This document shows, one piece after another, positions 55,818 to 64,000 of a stretch of 64,000 nt of DNA. Location of the stretch: contig NZ_LXEP01000003.1 in NCBI RefSeq assembly GCF_001654835.1, forward strand, positions 186,001 through 250,000, in the 5' to 3' direction. The position numbers and the translations under genes were made by a program. The notes under the pieces were generated by a model. It did no database searches and was not told where the DNA came from. It was given only the letters and a program-made list of their open reading frames with translations. Numbering within the stretch: position 1 is the stretch's first letter; each line of letters begins with the position of its first letter. The DNA comes from Buttiauxella gaviniae ATCC 51604 (GTDB lineage Bacteria; Pseudomonadota; Gammaproteobacteria; Enterobacterales; Enterobacteriaceae).

Positions 55818-58016
55818 ATGAAATTTGATACTCCGGAAAAAGATAACCCAATAGACCAGCTCACCGTTGTTGGGCAGCCCCATGACCGTATTGATGGCCA
55901 CCTGAAAACGACCGGCACTGCTCACTATGCCTACGAATGGCATAACGAAGCAGCCAATGTGGCATATGGCTATGTGGTGGGCTCCGCCATTGCTAAAGGG
56001 CATATCAACTCAATTGATTTAGAAGCAGCGCGCAATGCCCCGGGCGTGATAACTATTGTGACGGCGGATAATGCCGGCCCGCTTGGAAAAGGTGAAAAAA
56101 ACCCGGCAAAGCTACTCGCAGGCCCGACGATTGAACACTATCACCAGGCTATTGCCGTGGTGGTCGCAGAAACCTTCGAGCAAGCTCGTGCGGCGGCAGA
56201 ATTGATTAAGGTCGATTATCGCCGCGAACAGGGTGCATACAATCTTGCCGAGGAAAAACCCCGCGTTACCACAGCAACTGAAGAAGAGCCTGACAAATCA
56301 ACCGGTGATTTTGCCAGTGCCTTTGCCGCATGTGCGGTGCAGTTTGATGCCACCTACACCACCCCGGATCAAAGCCACATGGCGATGGAACCGCACGCCT
56401 CAATGGCTGCGTGGGATGGAAATAAACTAACCCTATGGACTTCCAATCAGATGATTGACTGGTGTCGTAGTGACCTGGCAAAAACCCTGAAGCTCGCCAA
56501 AGAAAATATACGGGTGTTTTCGCCCTATATTGGCGGTGGTTTTGGTGGGAAGCTGTTCTTACGTAGCGATGCGCTGCTGGCGGCCCTTGGTGCTCGCGCG
56601 GCAAAACGCCCCGTCAAAATTGCTTTGCAAAGACCCTTTATTCCCAATAACACCACTCACCGCCCGGCAACTATTCAACATCTTCGCATCGGCACGGATA
56701 ACACCGGGCGGATTAGCGCAATCTCACATGAGAGTTGGTCAGGTAATCTTGCTGGAGGTCCATCGGAAACAGCCGTTCAGCAAAGCGAGTTGCTGTATGC
56801 CGGTGCCAACCGCCATACCGGGCTGCGTCTGGCAAAACTTGACCTGCCAGAAGGCAATGCCATGCGCGCACCAGGAGAAGCGCCGGGATTGATGGCACTG
56901 GAAATCGCTATTGATGAGGTGGCAGCAAAAGTGGGTATCGACCCGGTTGAGTTTCGCATTCTCAACGATACCCAGGTTGACCCTGCAAACCCTGAGCGAT
57001 TCTTTTCACGCCGCCAGCTGGTTGAATGCCTGCGTACCGGAGCCGACCACTTTGGCTGGAAGCAGCGCAACGCTCAGCCTGCACAAATCCGCGATGGGCG
57101 TTGGCTTGTCGGCATGGGTGTTGCGGCAGGTTTTCGTAACAACCTGGTGATGAAATCGGGCGCGCGCGTTCATCTTGATGCACAAGGCATCGTCACCGTT
57201 GAAACCGATATGACGGATATCGGCACCGGCAGTTACACCATCATTGCCCAGACAGCCGCGGAAATGTTGGGCGTGCCGCTGGAAAAAGTCGTGGTGCGGT
57301 TGGGGGATTCAGATTTCCCGGTTTCGGCAGGTTCAGGCGGTCAATGGGGTGCCAATAGTTCAACGGCTGGGGTTTATGCTGCTTGTGTGAAGTTGCGCGA
57401 GGGCGTGGCAAACAAACTGGGCTTTGATCCGCAACACGCGGTGTTTAGTCATGAACAAATACGCGTAGGTGACCGCTCAGCCCCTCTTAATGAGGCTGCT
57501 GCAATAGGGACGCTGACGGTTGAGGATGACATAGAATTTGGTGAGCTCGAAAAAAAATTCCAGCAATCCACTTTTGCAGCGCATTTCGTTGAAGTCGGAG
57601 TGGATATTGCAACCGGGGAAACGCGCGTTCGCCGAATGTTAGCAGTGTGCGCTGCTGGCCGAATACTTAACCCTAAAACAGCCCGCAGCCAGGTTATTGG
57701 TGCGATGACGATGGGGGTCGGGGCTGCGCTAATGGAGGAGCTAGCCGTCGATACTAGACTAGGTTATTTCGTTAACCACGACCTTGCTGGCTACGAAGTA
57801 CCGGTATATGCCGATATCCCCGTGCAGGAGGTGATTTTCCTCGACGATGCCGATCCGGTCTCCTCACCCATGAAAGCCAAAGGTGTCGGTGAGCTGGGGT
57901 TGTGTGGCGTGAGCGCTGCCATCGCCAATGCCGTCTATAACGCAACAGGTGTGCGGGTGAGAGATTATCCCGTTACGCTCGATAAACTCCTGAAAGGGTT
58001 GCCCGAGTTAATTTGA
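55818..58016 (+). CDS. paoC: Aldehyde oxidoreductase, molybdenum subunit (PaoC-like)
   Basis: Large subunit that holds the molybdenum cofactor and oxidises aldehydes to acids; 732 residues as in E. coli. The cofactor segments IGGGFGGKLFLR and GSGGQWGANSSTAG are visible, and the catalytic Glu692 lies in KAKGVGELGLCG. The next gene is on the other strand, so paoD (the XdhC-type maturation factor that follows paoC in E. coli) is missing here. Activity would need a maturase from elsewhere. Confidence 0.93.
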   Translation: MKFDTPEKDNPIDQLTVVGQPHDRIDGHLKTTGTAHYAYEWHNEAANVAYGYVVGSAIAKGHINSIDLEAARNAPGVITIVTADNAGPLGKGEKNPAKLLAGPTIEHYHQAIAVVVAETFEQARAAAELIKVDYRREQGAYNLAEEKPRVTTATEEEPDKSTGDFASAFAACAVQFDATYTTPDQSHMAMEPHASMAAWDGNKLTLWTSNQMIDWCRSDLAKTLKLAKENIRVFSPYIGGGFGGKLFLRSDALLAALGARAAKRPVKIALQRPFIPNNTTHRPATIQHLRIGTDNTGRISAISHESWSGNLAGGPSETAVQQSELLYAGANRHTGLRLAKLDLPEGNAMRAPGEAPGLMALEIAIDEVAAKVGIDPVEFRILNDTQVDPANPERFFSRRQLVECLRTGADHFGWKQRNAQPAQIRDGRWLVGMGVAAGFRNNLVMKSGARVHLDAQGIVTVETDMTDIGTGSYTIIAQTAAEMLGVPLEKVVVRLGDSDFPVSAGSGGQWGANSSTAGVYAACVKLREGVANKLGFDPQHAVFSHEQIRVGDRSAPLNEAAAIGTLTVEDDIEFGELEKKFQQSTFAAHFVEVGVDIATGETRVRRMLAVCAAGRILNPKTARSQVIGAMTMGVGAALMEELAVDTRLGYFVNHDLAGYEVPVYADIPVQEVIFLDDADPVSSPMKAKGVGELGLCGVSAAIANAVYNATGVRVRDYPVTLDKLLKGLPELI

Positions 58017-58033
58017 TACGTCTTTCTGCCTCT

Positions 58034-58073
58034 AAAAACTGGCAACTGCGCGAAGGTGCAGTTGCCAGTTTTT
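58034..58073. terminator. Bidirectional terminator paoC / 2H protein
   Basis: Fifteen-base stem AAAACTGGCAACTGC/GCAGTTGCCAGTTTT with an eight-base loop, flanked by A and T residues, between convergent genes. Confidence 0.9.
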
Positions 58074-58086
58074 CCTGCCATCTTGA

Positions 58087-58791
58087 TTAATCACCGCTAA
58101 CGCTATGAACTTCCGTCCAGTTGTAATTGGTAAATGCCAGTTGAACTTGCGCAGTAACATTGCCGTAATTATGGGATTGATGGGCAAGAAAATAGTCTCT
58201 GAAGCGTTGAGGAATAAACTCTGCCTGATAGCGTAAGAGTGTGCTGTGCCAGAACGGCGGGGGTAATGGGATGTCACCATGTCGGTCACGCAACTTCTCA
58301 CGCCAGGGCGAATCCAGCAGTTGGCGCGCAAAGGCTGCTTTAGCCGACTGACTTTCGACGTCTGGTGTTCCTGCAATCAGCAATTGATTAGGTAACGCCA
58401 CCAGCCGCAGATTGCTAATAGTGGCAACCAGGTTCTGCGCATGTTCGGCGAAAATAGCCGGTAATTGCTGATCGAGCATCGATATGTCGCGGAACTGATA
58501 AAGCGGCATTGTGATAGCAAAAAAAGTAAAATGCAGCCCGGTGTAAGGCATAACATCAGCGAGCGAGTCGTTATGTACAAGTTCATGTAACTCATGCAGA
58601 AGTTGGCTCAATGGCGGAGTCAGCGCGGGCTGTATTCCGCTCGTAATCGCAAGCTTATGTGGCTCGTAAAAAGCCTCTTCACGCACTCGCCCGATATCGG
58701 GATGCGTTGCCCACTTAGCGAGAGTTTTCTCACTGGCCCGAATATAAAGCTGTTGTAGTTCCTCAGAATTTGACAAGTTCACCTCCTGCAC
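58087..58791 (-). CDS. Putative two-histidine (2H) phosphoesterase-like protein
   Basis: Protein of 234 residues, no signal or membrane segment. Two H-x-T motifs, LHFTFFAI (His87, Thr89) and WHSTLLRY (His182, Thr184), 95 residues apart and each in a hydrophobic strand, are the hallmark of the 2H phosphoesterase (LigT/cyclic phosphodiesterase) superfamily. I do not recognise a closer family. It stands alone between a terminator and a divergent small gene. Substrate could be a cyclic nucleotide or RNA end; this is inference from the motif pair. Confidence 0.6.
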   Translation of the reverse strand: MQEVNLSNSEELQQLYIRASEKTLAKWATHPDIGRVREEAFYEPHKLAITSGIQPALTPPLSQLLHELHELVHNDSLADVMPYTGLHFTFFAITMPLYQFRDISMLDQQLPAIFAEHAQNLVATISNLRLVALPNQLLIAGTPDVESQSAKAAFARQLLDSPWREKLRDRHGDIPLPPPFWHSTLLRYQAEFIPQRFRDYFLAHQSHNYGNVTAQVQLAFTNYNWTEVHSVSGD

Positions 58792-58912
58792 TGACTTTAC
58801 ACCCGTTCAAAATACCTCTTTTTTTCTCATTGTCTGAATTCTCGGTTTAAAACATTTCTCTCCGATTCTCTCAACTACACTTAGTTGCGCAATTAAATCT
58901 AAGGAGCTCAGT

Positions 58913-59161
58913 ATGTTTGACAAAACAACAGACAAACTCAACGAAGCAGCAGGTACTGCCAGGGAGTTATATGGCAGACATACCAATAACCCTGATGATG
59001 AATTTAAGGGTGCGGCCAGAAAGTATGCGTCGCAAGCCAGTTACGCAGTAAGAGATGCAACAGATAATGTGCGGGATCAGGTGTCAACCAACCCTATTGC
59101 CGGTTTAGCGATTGCCGCGGCGGTTGGTGTGGTATTTGGCTTCTTGCTGGGTCGTAAATAA
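58913..59161 (+). CDS. ElaB/YqjD/DUF883-type tail-anchored protein
   Basis: Small protein of 82 residues: a charged helical N-terminal part (DKTTDKLNEAAGTARELYGR, CsbD-like at the start) and a C-terminal membrane anchor PIAGLAIAAAVGVVFGFLLGRK (AAVGVVFGFLLGR core), the pattern of ElaB, YqjD and YgaM. Those proteins are made in stationary phase under RpoS, and YqjD binds ribosomes at the membrane. AAGGAG lies 6 bases upstream of the ATG. Confidence 0.85.
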   Translation: MFDKTTDKLNEAAGTARELYGRHTNNPDDEFKGAARKYASQASYAVRDATDNVRDQVSTNPIAGLAIAAAVGVVFGFLLGRK

Positions 59162-59166
59162 CAAAA

Positions 59167-59187
59167 TGGGCTGTTAGCAACAGCCCA
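59167..59187. terminator. Bidirectional terminator ElaB-like / nlpA
   Basis: Nine-base stem TGGGCTGTT/AACAGCCCA with loop AGC; on the minus strand it is followed by TTTTGTTAT. Confidence 0.75.
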
Positions 59188-59218
59188 TCAACCTACTATT
59201 TTTCAATGATTTCAGTGA

Positions 59219-60034
59219 TCACCAGCCAGGAACGGCCCCACCATTAAAGATAGTTTCAGCCGCTTTCGCGACCTCTGGTGACTGATAAGATTGCAGGAAC
59301 TCTTTCACATTTTCCGCATCTTTGTTGTCTTCACGAGCAACCAGGATGTTCACATATGGCGAGTTTTTATCTTCGATAAAGACGCTATCGTGCACCGGCG
59401 ACAAGCCTGTTTGCTGGATGTAAGTCGTACTAATAATCGCCACATCAACTTTCGCATCGTCTAACACGCGTGGTAGCTGTGCCCCTTCCAACTCCATAAT
59501 GTTCAGATGGCGTGGGTTTTCAGTAATATCCAACGCGGTCGGCAGCAGTCCTTTACCCTCTTTCAGGGTGATAAGCTTTTCTTTTTGCAGCAGCAGAAGA
59601 GCACGCCCCAGATTGGTTGGGTCATTCGGGATTGCAACAGTGGCACCGTCTTGTAGCTGATCTACCGTCTTAATTTTTTTCGAATAACCGGCCATTGGGA
59701 ACACGAAGGTATTACCCACGGCCACTAACTTGTAGTTATGCGCTTTGTTGTCTTGCTCGAGGAATGGGCGATGCTGGAAAACGTTGGCATCTAACTCACC
59801 ATGGTTGGTGGAGTCATTTGGTAGCAATGAACCGCTGAACCCGACCAATTCCACATCCAGGCCATACTTCTCTTTAGCGACTTTTTTCGCGACTTCAGCC
59901 ACATCCTGCTCTGCGCCGTTAATCACACCGACTTTAATATGTTTCGCATTACTGCTTTGTTGGTCACAGCCCGCCAGCATCAAACCTGCCAACAAGACAG
60001 CCCCAATCCGTAAGTGAGGTATCGTCAATCGCAC
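59219..60034 (-). CDS. nlpA: Lipoprotein NlpA (MetQ family)
   Basis: Inner-membrane-anchored solute-binding lipoprotein of the MetQ/NlpA family, able to bind methionine in relatives; 271 residues. Signal ends in the lipobox LAGC with Asp at +2 (MLAGCDQQSS), an inner-membrane retention signal. The mature sequence AKHIKVGVINGAEQDVAEVA and the C-terminus IFNGGAVPGW match E. coli NlpA. I chose the GTG at 60034 (AGGA 7 bases upstream); the frame open to 60124 has no family match. Confidence 0.92.
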   Translation of the reverse strand: MRLTIPHLRIGAVLLAGLMLAGCDQQSSNAKHIKVGVINGAEQDVAEVAKKVAKEKYGLDVELVGFSGSLLPNDSTNHGELDANVFQHRPFLEQDNKAHNYKLVAVGNTFVFPMAGYSKKIKTVDQLQDGATVAIPNDPTNLGRALLLLQKEKLITLKEGKGLLPTALDITENPRHLNIMELEGAQLPRVLDDAKVDVAIISTTYIQQTGLSPVHDSVFIEDKNSPYVNILVAREDNKDAENVKEFLQSYQSPEVAKAAETIFNGGAVPGW

Positions 60035-60151
60035 GCTTTTTTCCTTAAAAAATAACTGCCAATGTGTAATGAAACGACTATAGCAGGATGCCTGTTGTGG
60101 TTTATAAAACCAAAAAGGTATCAATTAGAAGGAAAAAGCATATACGCGTAA

Positions 60152-60529
60152 TCAATTTTTTTCTGGCAGACAAACCAACAACAATCCGAGGAAAATCACG
60201 CTCACGCCGACAAGTTTGCCCATACTGAAACTCTCGCCCAGCCACGGAACCCAAATGGCCGCAGCCCACACCAGAACATAACTTAGACTCAGTAGCGGGT
60301 AAGCTTTACTCAGCGCTATTTGCCGCAATGCAAAAAACCAACAAGCCATTGAAAAGACGTAGGCAAGTAACCCGACTAGCAACGCTTGCGCGCCAGGGGT
60401 TGCACTCATAAAAGCGGCAAACAGTTCGTCGTGCTTTTCAACCGGGGGCAGTGCCATCATCGCCCATTTCATGATGAGCTGCGCGCAACTAACTAACAGC
60501 ACGCTCATCAATGCCCAGAAGTAGCCCAT
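60152..60529 (-). CDS. arnF: Undecaprenyl-phosphate-L-Ara4N flippase subunit ArnF
   Basis: Small four-segment EmrE-like membrane protein of 125 residues, the partner of ArnE in moving undecaprenyl-phosphate-L-Ara4N to the periplasmic face. ALSKAYPLLSLSYVLVWAA matches the family. The ATG at 60529 overlaps the arnE stop by one base (TGATG). It is the last gene of the arn operon. Confidence 0.92.
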   Translation of the reverse strand: MGYFWALMSVLLVSCAQLIMKWAMMALPPVEKHDELFAAFMSATPGAQALLVGLLAYVFSMACWFFALRQIALSKAYPLLSLSYVLVWAAAIWVPWLGESFSMGKLVGVSVIFLGLLLVCLPEKN

Positions 60530-60852
60530 CAGGCAGTTCCTCCCAGAATGGAGATCCCAACGATAATCAACAAAATCCCCAACCAATGGCGAAGCGAAAC
60601 AACCTCATGCCAGATAAAGCGCGCAGCAAGAGTGATAAATATGAAATTCAGGCTTAGCATCGGGTAGGCCACGCTGACGGGGATGCGCTGTAAGACCAGC
60701 AACCACAACAGCATAGCGCAACCGAGTAACGTAACGCTTAATGCCAGCCAGCCGAATAAGTGGCGGCGACCTGGCCGCCAGGTGGCCTGTTTTTGGCAAA
60801 GCTGGCCTCCACAACTCAATAGGCTGGCCAGCACAATCAGCAAATAACTCAT
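60529..60852 (-). CDS. arnE: Undecaprenyl-phosphate-L-Ara4N flippase subunit ArnE
   Basis: Four-segment small membrane protein, 107 residues (E. coli 111). Family stretches [10 protein letters not shown] and [19 protein letters not shown] are present. Start overlaps the arnT stop (ATGA) and stop overlaps arnF, so the three are translationally coupled. Confidence 0.92.
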   Translation of the reverse strand: MSYLLIVLASLLSCGGQLCQKQATWRPGRRHLFGWLALSVTLLGCAMLLWLLVLQRIPVSVAYPMLSLNFIFITLAARFIWHEVVSLRHWLGILLIIVGISILGGTA

Positions 60853-62510
60853 GGCGTTTGTTCGTAGAAGAAGAGAACAAAGCGCCCTTTGCGATAGAGT
60901 TGGTCTGGCGCAGGTACATCATTATCTTCTGGCACTTTGTTTTTCGACAGCAACATAACCAAAGAAACATTCCCTTCTTTACGGTGAGTTGCCAGCCAGT
61001 TGGCAAAGTCTTCGCGAGAGACAAAGTTATCTTTGGCATCAGCGAAGTTTGTCAGGCCGTAGTTCAGCTCACCTGGTTTTGCATACATCGTAATGTCATC
61101 ACGCTTTAGCTCCCAGGCAATGCCGGCACCAACGCCAACACTGTCGGCAAGAATGTAGCGGCTGTTTTCCAGTTCCGGGCGTACCACATCGATAAAGGGC
61201 TGCGGAAGTTTAGAATCGATAACTTTGTCTGGAACAACCCCGCCAACCAGTAGTGCCAGGCCAAGTGGACACAGTGCGGCCCACTGCCAGAGTTTCGCGT
61301 GGTTGCGCGTGGTGAAATACCCCACCAGTGCCCAAACCAGAAACGCGATGCTGGCCTGAATCACTTTGAGTACTTCATTGCTGGCATAGACCGGATGTTT
61401 CGCAAGCCCCCATGGTGCCAGCACCAACAGGATAACCAGCGTACAAATCCCACCAAAAACAGTGTTAATCCAGCCATTCACTTTTAGCGTTTTTGCAGAT
61501 GCAGCCAGTTGTGTCGCGTGGCGTGCAAGCAAGATAGCCAGCGGTGCGAAGCACGGCAGAATATAGGTTGGCAGCTTACCTTTCGCGATACTGAAAAATA
61601 GCAGCGGCATGACCACCCAACCCAGGACATAAAGCGTTCCGCTCTCTATTTTGCGCTCTTGCCAGCCACGCGTTAACGCGCCTGGCAACAAAGCAACCCA
61701 CGGCAAACATCCGGCAATCAGGAACGGGATGTAATACCAGAATGGCGCTTTATGCTGCGCATCTTTCTCAGCAAAGCGTTGGATATGCTCAACCCAGAAG
61801 AAATAGTGCCAGAAAGTTGGCTCCGCTTTAGCGATAGCCAGTGCCCATGGCAAGGTAATGACAGTCGCACTCAATACTGCAAGTGGCCCGAACAACAGCA
61901 CCTCTTTCCAGCGTTTTTGTGCAATCACCCACGGCAACACGCCTAATACTGGGACGGCTAGCGCCAGAAAACCTTTTGTCATAACCCCCATGCCGCAAAC
62001 GAGGCCAAGCAACAAATAGCCCCCTGCTTTTGCCGCCGTCGTTTGCGCATTTACCGCCCACCAGAAACTGCACATAGCAGCAGCCAGCCAGAGTGTGATC
62101 ATCGGGTCAAGAACCGCATAGGTGCCGACACCGTAAACCAGCAGGCAGGTCATGAATATGACACCTGAGAGCACTGCGACTGTTTTATCTCGCCATAAAC
62201 GAAATGCCAGCCAGGCCACCATTAGCGCACTGAGCGTAATGGAGAAAACGGACCCAAAACGTACCGCAAAGTTGTTATGGCCGAAGATCAGTTGGCTGAG
62301 GTTATTGATCCAGTATCCGGCAACAGGTTTCTCAAAATAACGTACATCCAGAAAATGCGGGACAATCCAGTTCCCCGCAGCCAGCATTTCCCGGCTTATC
62401 TCCGCATAGCGCGTTTCATCCGGTTGCCAGAGCGCGCGAAATTCCAATGGCAGCAGGTAAAGCAATGCAAAACCCAGGATCAGAAAAAGCGAATATTTGA
62501 CTGATTTCAT
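60849..62510 (-). CDS. arnT: L-Ara4N lipid A transferase ArnT
   Basis: GT-C glycosyltransferase of the inner membrane that moves L-Ara4N from undecaprenyl phosphate to lipid A on the periplasmic side, giving polymyxin resistance. It has 553 residues from the ATG at 62510, about 12 membrane segments. The catalytic loop [17 protein letters not shown] and [29 protein letters not shown] are typical. The frame is open to 62624 through the ERIC and into arnD; that extension is not part of the protein. Confidence 0.95.
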   Translation of the reverse strand: MKSVKYSLFLILGFALLYLLPLEFRALWQPDETRYAEISREMLAAGNWIVPHFLDVRYFEKPVAGYWINNLSQLIFGHNNFAVRFGSVFSITLSALMVAWLAFRLWRDKTVAVLSGVIFMTCLLVYGVGTYAVLDPMITLWLAAAMCSFWWAVNAQTTAAKAGGYLLLGLVCGMGVMTKGFLALAVPVLGVLPWVIAQKRWKEVLLFGPLAVLSATVITLPWALAIAKAEPTFWHYFFWVEHIQRFAEKDAQHKAPFWYYIPFLIAGCLPWVALLPGALTRGWQERKIESGTLYVLGWVVMPLLFFSIAKGKLPTYILPCFAPLAILLARHATQLAASAKTLKVNGWINTVFGGICTLVILLVLAPWGLAKHPVYASNEVLKVIQASIAFLVWALVGYFTTRNHAKLWQWAALCPLGLALLVGGVVPDKVIDSKLPQPFIDVVRPELENSRYILADSVGVGAGIAWELKRDDITMYAKPGELNYGLTNFADAKDNFVSREDFANWLATHRKEGNVSLVMLLSKNKVPEDNDVPAPDQLYRKGRFVLFFYEQTP

Positions 62511-62526
62511 CCATCTATACCCAAAT

Positions 62527-62584
62527 GTGCCCAAAATAATTCGAGTTGCAGCCAACACCCCGCAGCTTGAATTATGATGGGGAT
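62527..62584. repeat. Short ERIC element between arnD and arnT
   Basis: GTGCCCAAAATAATTCGAG...CTTGAATTATGATGGGGAT forms the two ERIC ends as an inverted repeat with a short middle (about 58 bases). The right end enters the arnD gene and contains its stop codon. Confidence 0.82.
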
Positions 62585-63462
62585 TGGCAACCCAGCCAGC
62601 CTTCGCGGCCAGAAATAACACCACGCACCACTTTGCCCAACGGCAATGTAGATAAATCTTCAGGTAACAGTTCGCTCAATGGGCAAAACTGAATACCTTC
62701 CTGCGCAGCCATGGTGAGCAACTCACTAAAATCCTTACGCATTACAATCCCTTCCACTTCAGCGTGGATGGTATACACCGGGGTTCCGGCATCTTGTTTA
62801 ATGCGATCAAGGATAAAACGGTTATAGCCTTCACGACTGACACCCTCGCCAATCACTTCATCCCAGGTTGGGAGCGTTACCGGAATTTGCACCGTCCCCG
62901 TACTGCCATCAGGAAGTAACGGTAGAAAGGGTGTTGTTCCACGGCAATCGCTGTTGTAGCTGAAGCCGAATGGCTCTTTTGCCCGCACGACCCGCTGGTC
63001 TGCTCGCCAGCCAGCAACTGCTGAACATGTCACGGGTTGTTCGATAATTTGCGCCAGGGTGTCCATCCCGAGACGAATTTGCGTCTCGAGATGATTGTTG
63101 TCCCAGACACCCGCCCAGGTTTGCCACGCGAAGTGATCCCAGGCGTGCAAGCCGACTTCATGATGATCTGCCGCCGCCGAGATTATCTCTGCATTGCCTG
63201 CGCCAATTTTGCGCCCAGGCCATGCGGTTCCCGCCAGCAGAATATCCCAACCGTAGAGCGATGCCGCTTTAGAGCGCAGCATCTTCCACAAGAATTGCGG
63301 TTTCACCAGCCGCCACAAATGGCGGCCCATGTTATCCGGGCCGACGCTGAAGAAAAATGTGGCCTGAATACCGTGCAAACTTAAGATCTCAAGGAGATGC
63401 GGAACCCCTTGTTGGGTACCCCGCCATGTATCTACATCAATGCGCAGGCCAACTTTTCTCAT
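62572..63462 (-). CDS. arnD: 4-deoxy-4-formamido-L-Ara-phospho-undecaprenol deformylase ArnD
   Basis: Polysaccharide-deacetylase-fold enzyme that removes the formyl group before the lipid-linked sugar is flipped; 296 residues. The start [17 protein letters not shown] carries the metal Asp pair, and [12 protein letters not shown] the His ligands. The start overlaps the arnA stop (ATGA). The last residues (QSPS) and the stop are encoded by the end of an ERIC, so the natural C-terminus has been altered slightly. Confidence 0.94.
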   Translation of the reverse strand: MRKVGLRIDVDTWRGTQQGVPHLLEILSLHGIQATFFFSVGPDNMGRHLWRLVKPQFLWKMLRSKAASLYGWDILLAGTAWPGRKIGAGNAEIISAAADHHEVGLHAWDHFAWQTWAGVWDNNHLETQIRLGMDTLAQIIEQPVTCSAVAGWRADQRVVRAKEPFGFSYNSDCRGTTPFLPLLPDGSTGTVQIPVTLPTWDEVIGEGVSREGYNRFILDRIKQDAGTPVYTIHAEVEGIVMRKDFSELLTMAAQEGIQFCPLSELLPEDLSTLPLGKVVRGVISGREGWLGCQSPS

Positions 63463-64000
63463 GCCTGAGGTTCCGTCAGTTCAACTGTTTTAAGGAAGAA
63501 ATCCAGGGTCTCATCAATGGTTTGTTCCATTTCAACCGTAGGTTTCCAATTCAATAAACGATGGGCATTGCGAATGCTTGGCTTGCGGTGTTCCACATCC
63601 TGGTAACCCTTGCCGTAATAAGTGCTGCTTTCCACTTCACGGAAACCGGAAAACGGCGGGAAATGGCTACGCAATGGGTGCTTTTCAAAGCTCTCCAGCA
63701 GCATTTGCGCCAGTTCTTTAATACTCGCTTCGTTATCCGGGTTACCAATGTTGATGATTTGCCCATCACAGTTGCTGTTTTTATTCTCGATAATGCGGAA
63801 CAACGCTTCGATACCATCGCTGATATCAGTAAAGCAGCGTTTTTGTTTACCACCATCAATCAACTTAATCGGCGAGCCTTCGACCAGGTTAAGAATCAAT
63901 TGGGTAATTGCGCGCGAGCTACCGATACGTGCGGCATTAAGGTTATCCAGGCGTGGACCCATCCAGTTAAACGGACGGAAAAGCGTGAAACGTAAGCCCT
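63459..64000 (-). CDS. arnA: ArnA, C-terminal part (bifunctional UDP-L-Ara4N formyltransferase/UDP-GlcA dehydrogenase), cut by window edge
   Basis: The frame runs to the window end and reads [16 protein letters not shown] then [21 protein letters not shown], the end of the C-terminal UDP-glucuronate decarboxylase/dehydrogenase domain of ArnA. About 180 of 660 residues are visible. This domain oxidises and decarboxylates UDP-GlcA; the missing N-terminal domain formylates UDP-L-Ara4N. Gene order A-D-T-E-F is the standard arn operon. Confidence 0.95.
   Translation of the reverse strand, partial: GLRFTLFRPFNWMGPRLDNLNAARIGSSRAITQLILNLVEGSPIKLIDGGKQKRCFTDISDGIEALFRIIENKNSNCDGQIINIGNPDNEASIKELAQMLLESFEKHPLRSHFPPFSGFREVESSTYYGKGYQDVEHRKPSIRNAHRLLNWKPTVEMEQTIDETLDFFLKTVELTEPQA

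Overview
The window is chromosomal DNA from a member of the Enterobacteriaceae. The left half follows the E. coli/Salmonella order almost gene for gene (rsxE-nth-dtpA-gstA-pdxY-tyrS-pdxH-mliC-anmK-slyB/slyA-ydhIJK-sodC-ydhF-ydhL-nemRA-gloA-rnt-grxD-mepH-sodB-ynhF-purR-punR/punC-cfa-ribC-mdtK-valVW). ERIC and REP-type repeats support the same family. lhr (between rnt and grxD in E. coli) and ydhP (next to sodB) are absent. The genus cannot be fixed from the sequence alone; Buttiauxella, Kluyvera or a relative is an inference.

Layout. 1-27.9 kb: conserved backbone of redox and electrophile defence (sodC, sodB, nemRA, gloA, grxD), vitamin B6 (pdxY, pdxH), cell wall (anmK, mepH, mliC), purine control (purR, punR/punC) and SlyA-linked envelope genes. 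One insertion relative to E. coli stands out: an EptA-type lipid A phosphoethanolamine transferase between ydhL and nemR. 27.9-31.8 kb: a catabolite-controlled beta-glucoside operon (PTS EIIC, GH1 phospho-glucosidase, LacI regulator). 31.8-34.4 kb: ribC, mdtK and two tRNA-Val genes.

34.4-59.2 kb: accessory region that starts right after the tRNAs. It holds a truncated solute-binding protein, a Tat-exported PhoX phosphatase with a Pho box, a four-gene Csu-type archaic pilus operon, a LysR/MFS pair, an unusual operon of a Tat-exported transglutaminase-like protein with MerT-like and HMA proteins, a cluster of MHS transporter, M14/DUF2817 hydrolase, C26 glutamine-amidotransferase-like hydrolase and LysR, a YeeA-like FUSC protein, another LysR gene, a PaoABC-type molybdenum aldehyde oxidoreductase without its PaoD maturase, a two-histidine phosphoesterase-like protein and an ElaB/YqjD-type protein.

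59.2-64 kb: nlpA and the 3' part of the arn operon (arnA partial, arnD, arnT, arnE, arnF), which adds L-Ara4N to lipid A. With the EptA-like enzyme this gives two lipid A charge-modifying systems in one window. ERIC elements lie against several genes: one ends at the mliC stop codon, one lies between the sodB promoter region and its ribosome-binding site, and one supplies the arnD stop codon. Perfect or near-perfect operators are visible for SlyA (two), NemR (two), PurR (two), PhoP, CRP (two), a LacI-family regulator and PhoB. No CRISPR array, prophage or insertion sequence was seen.
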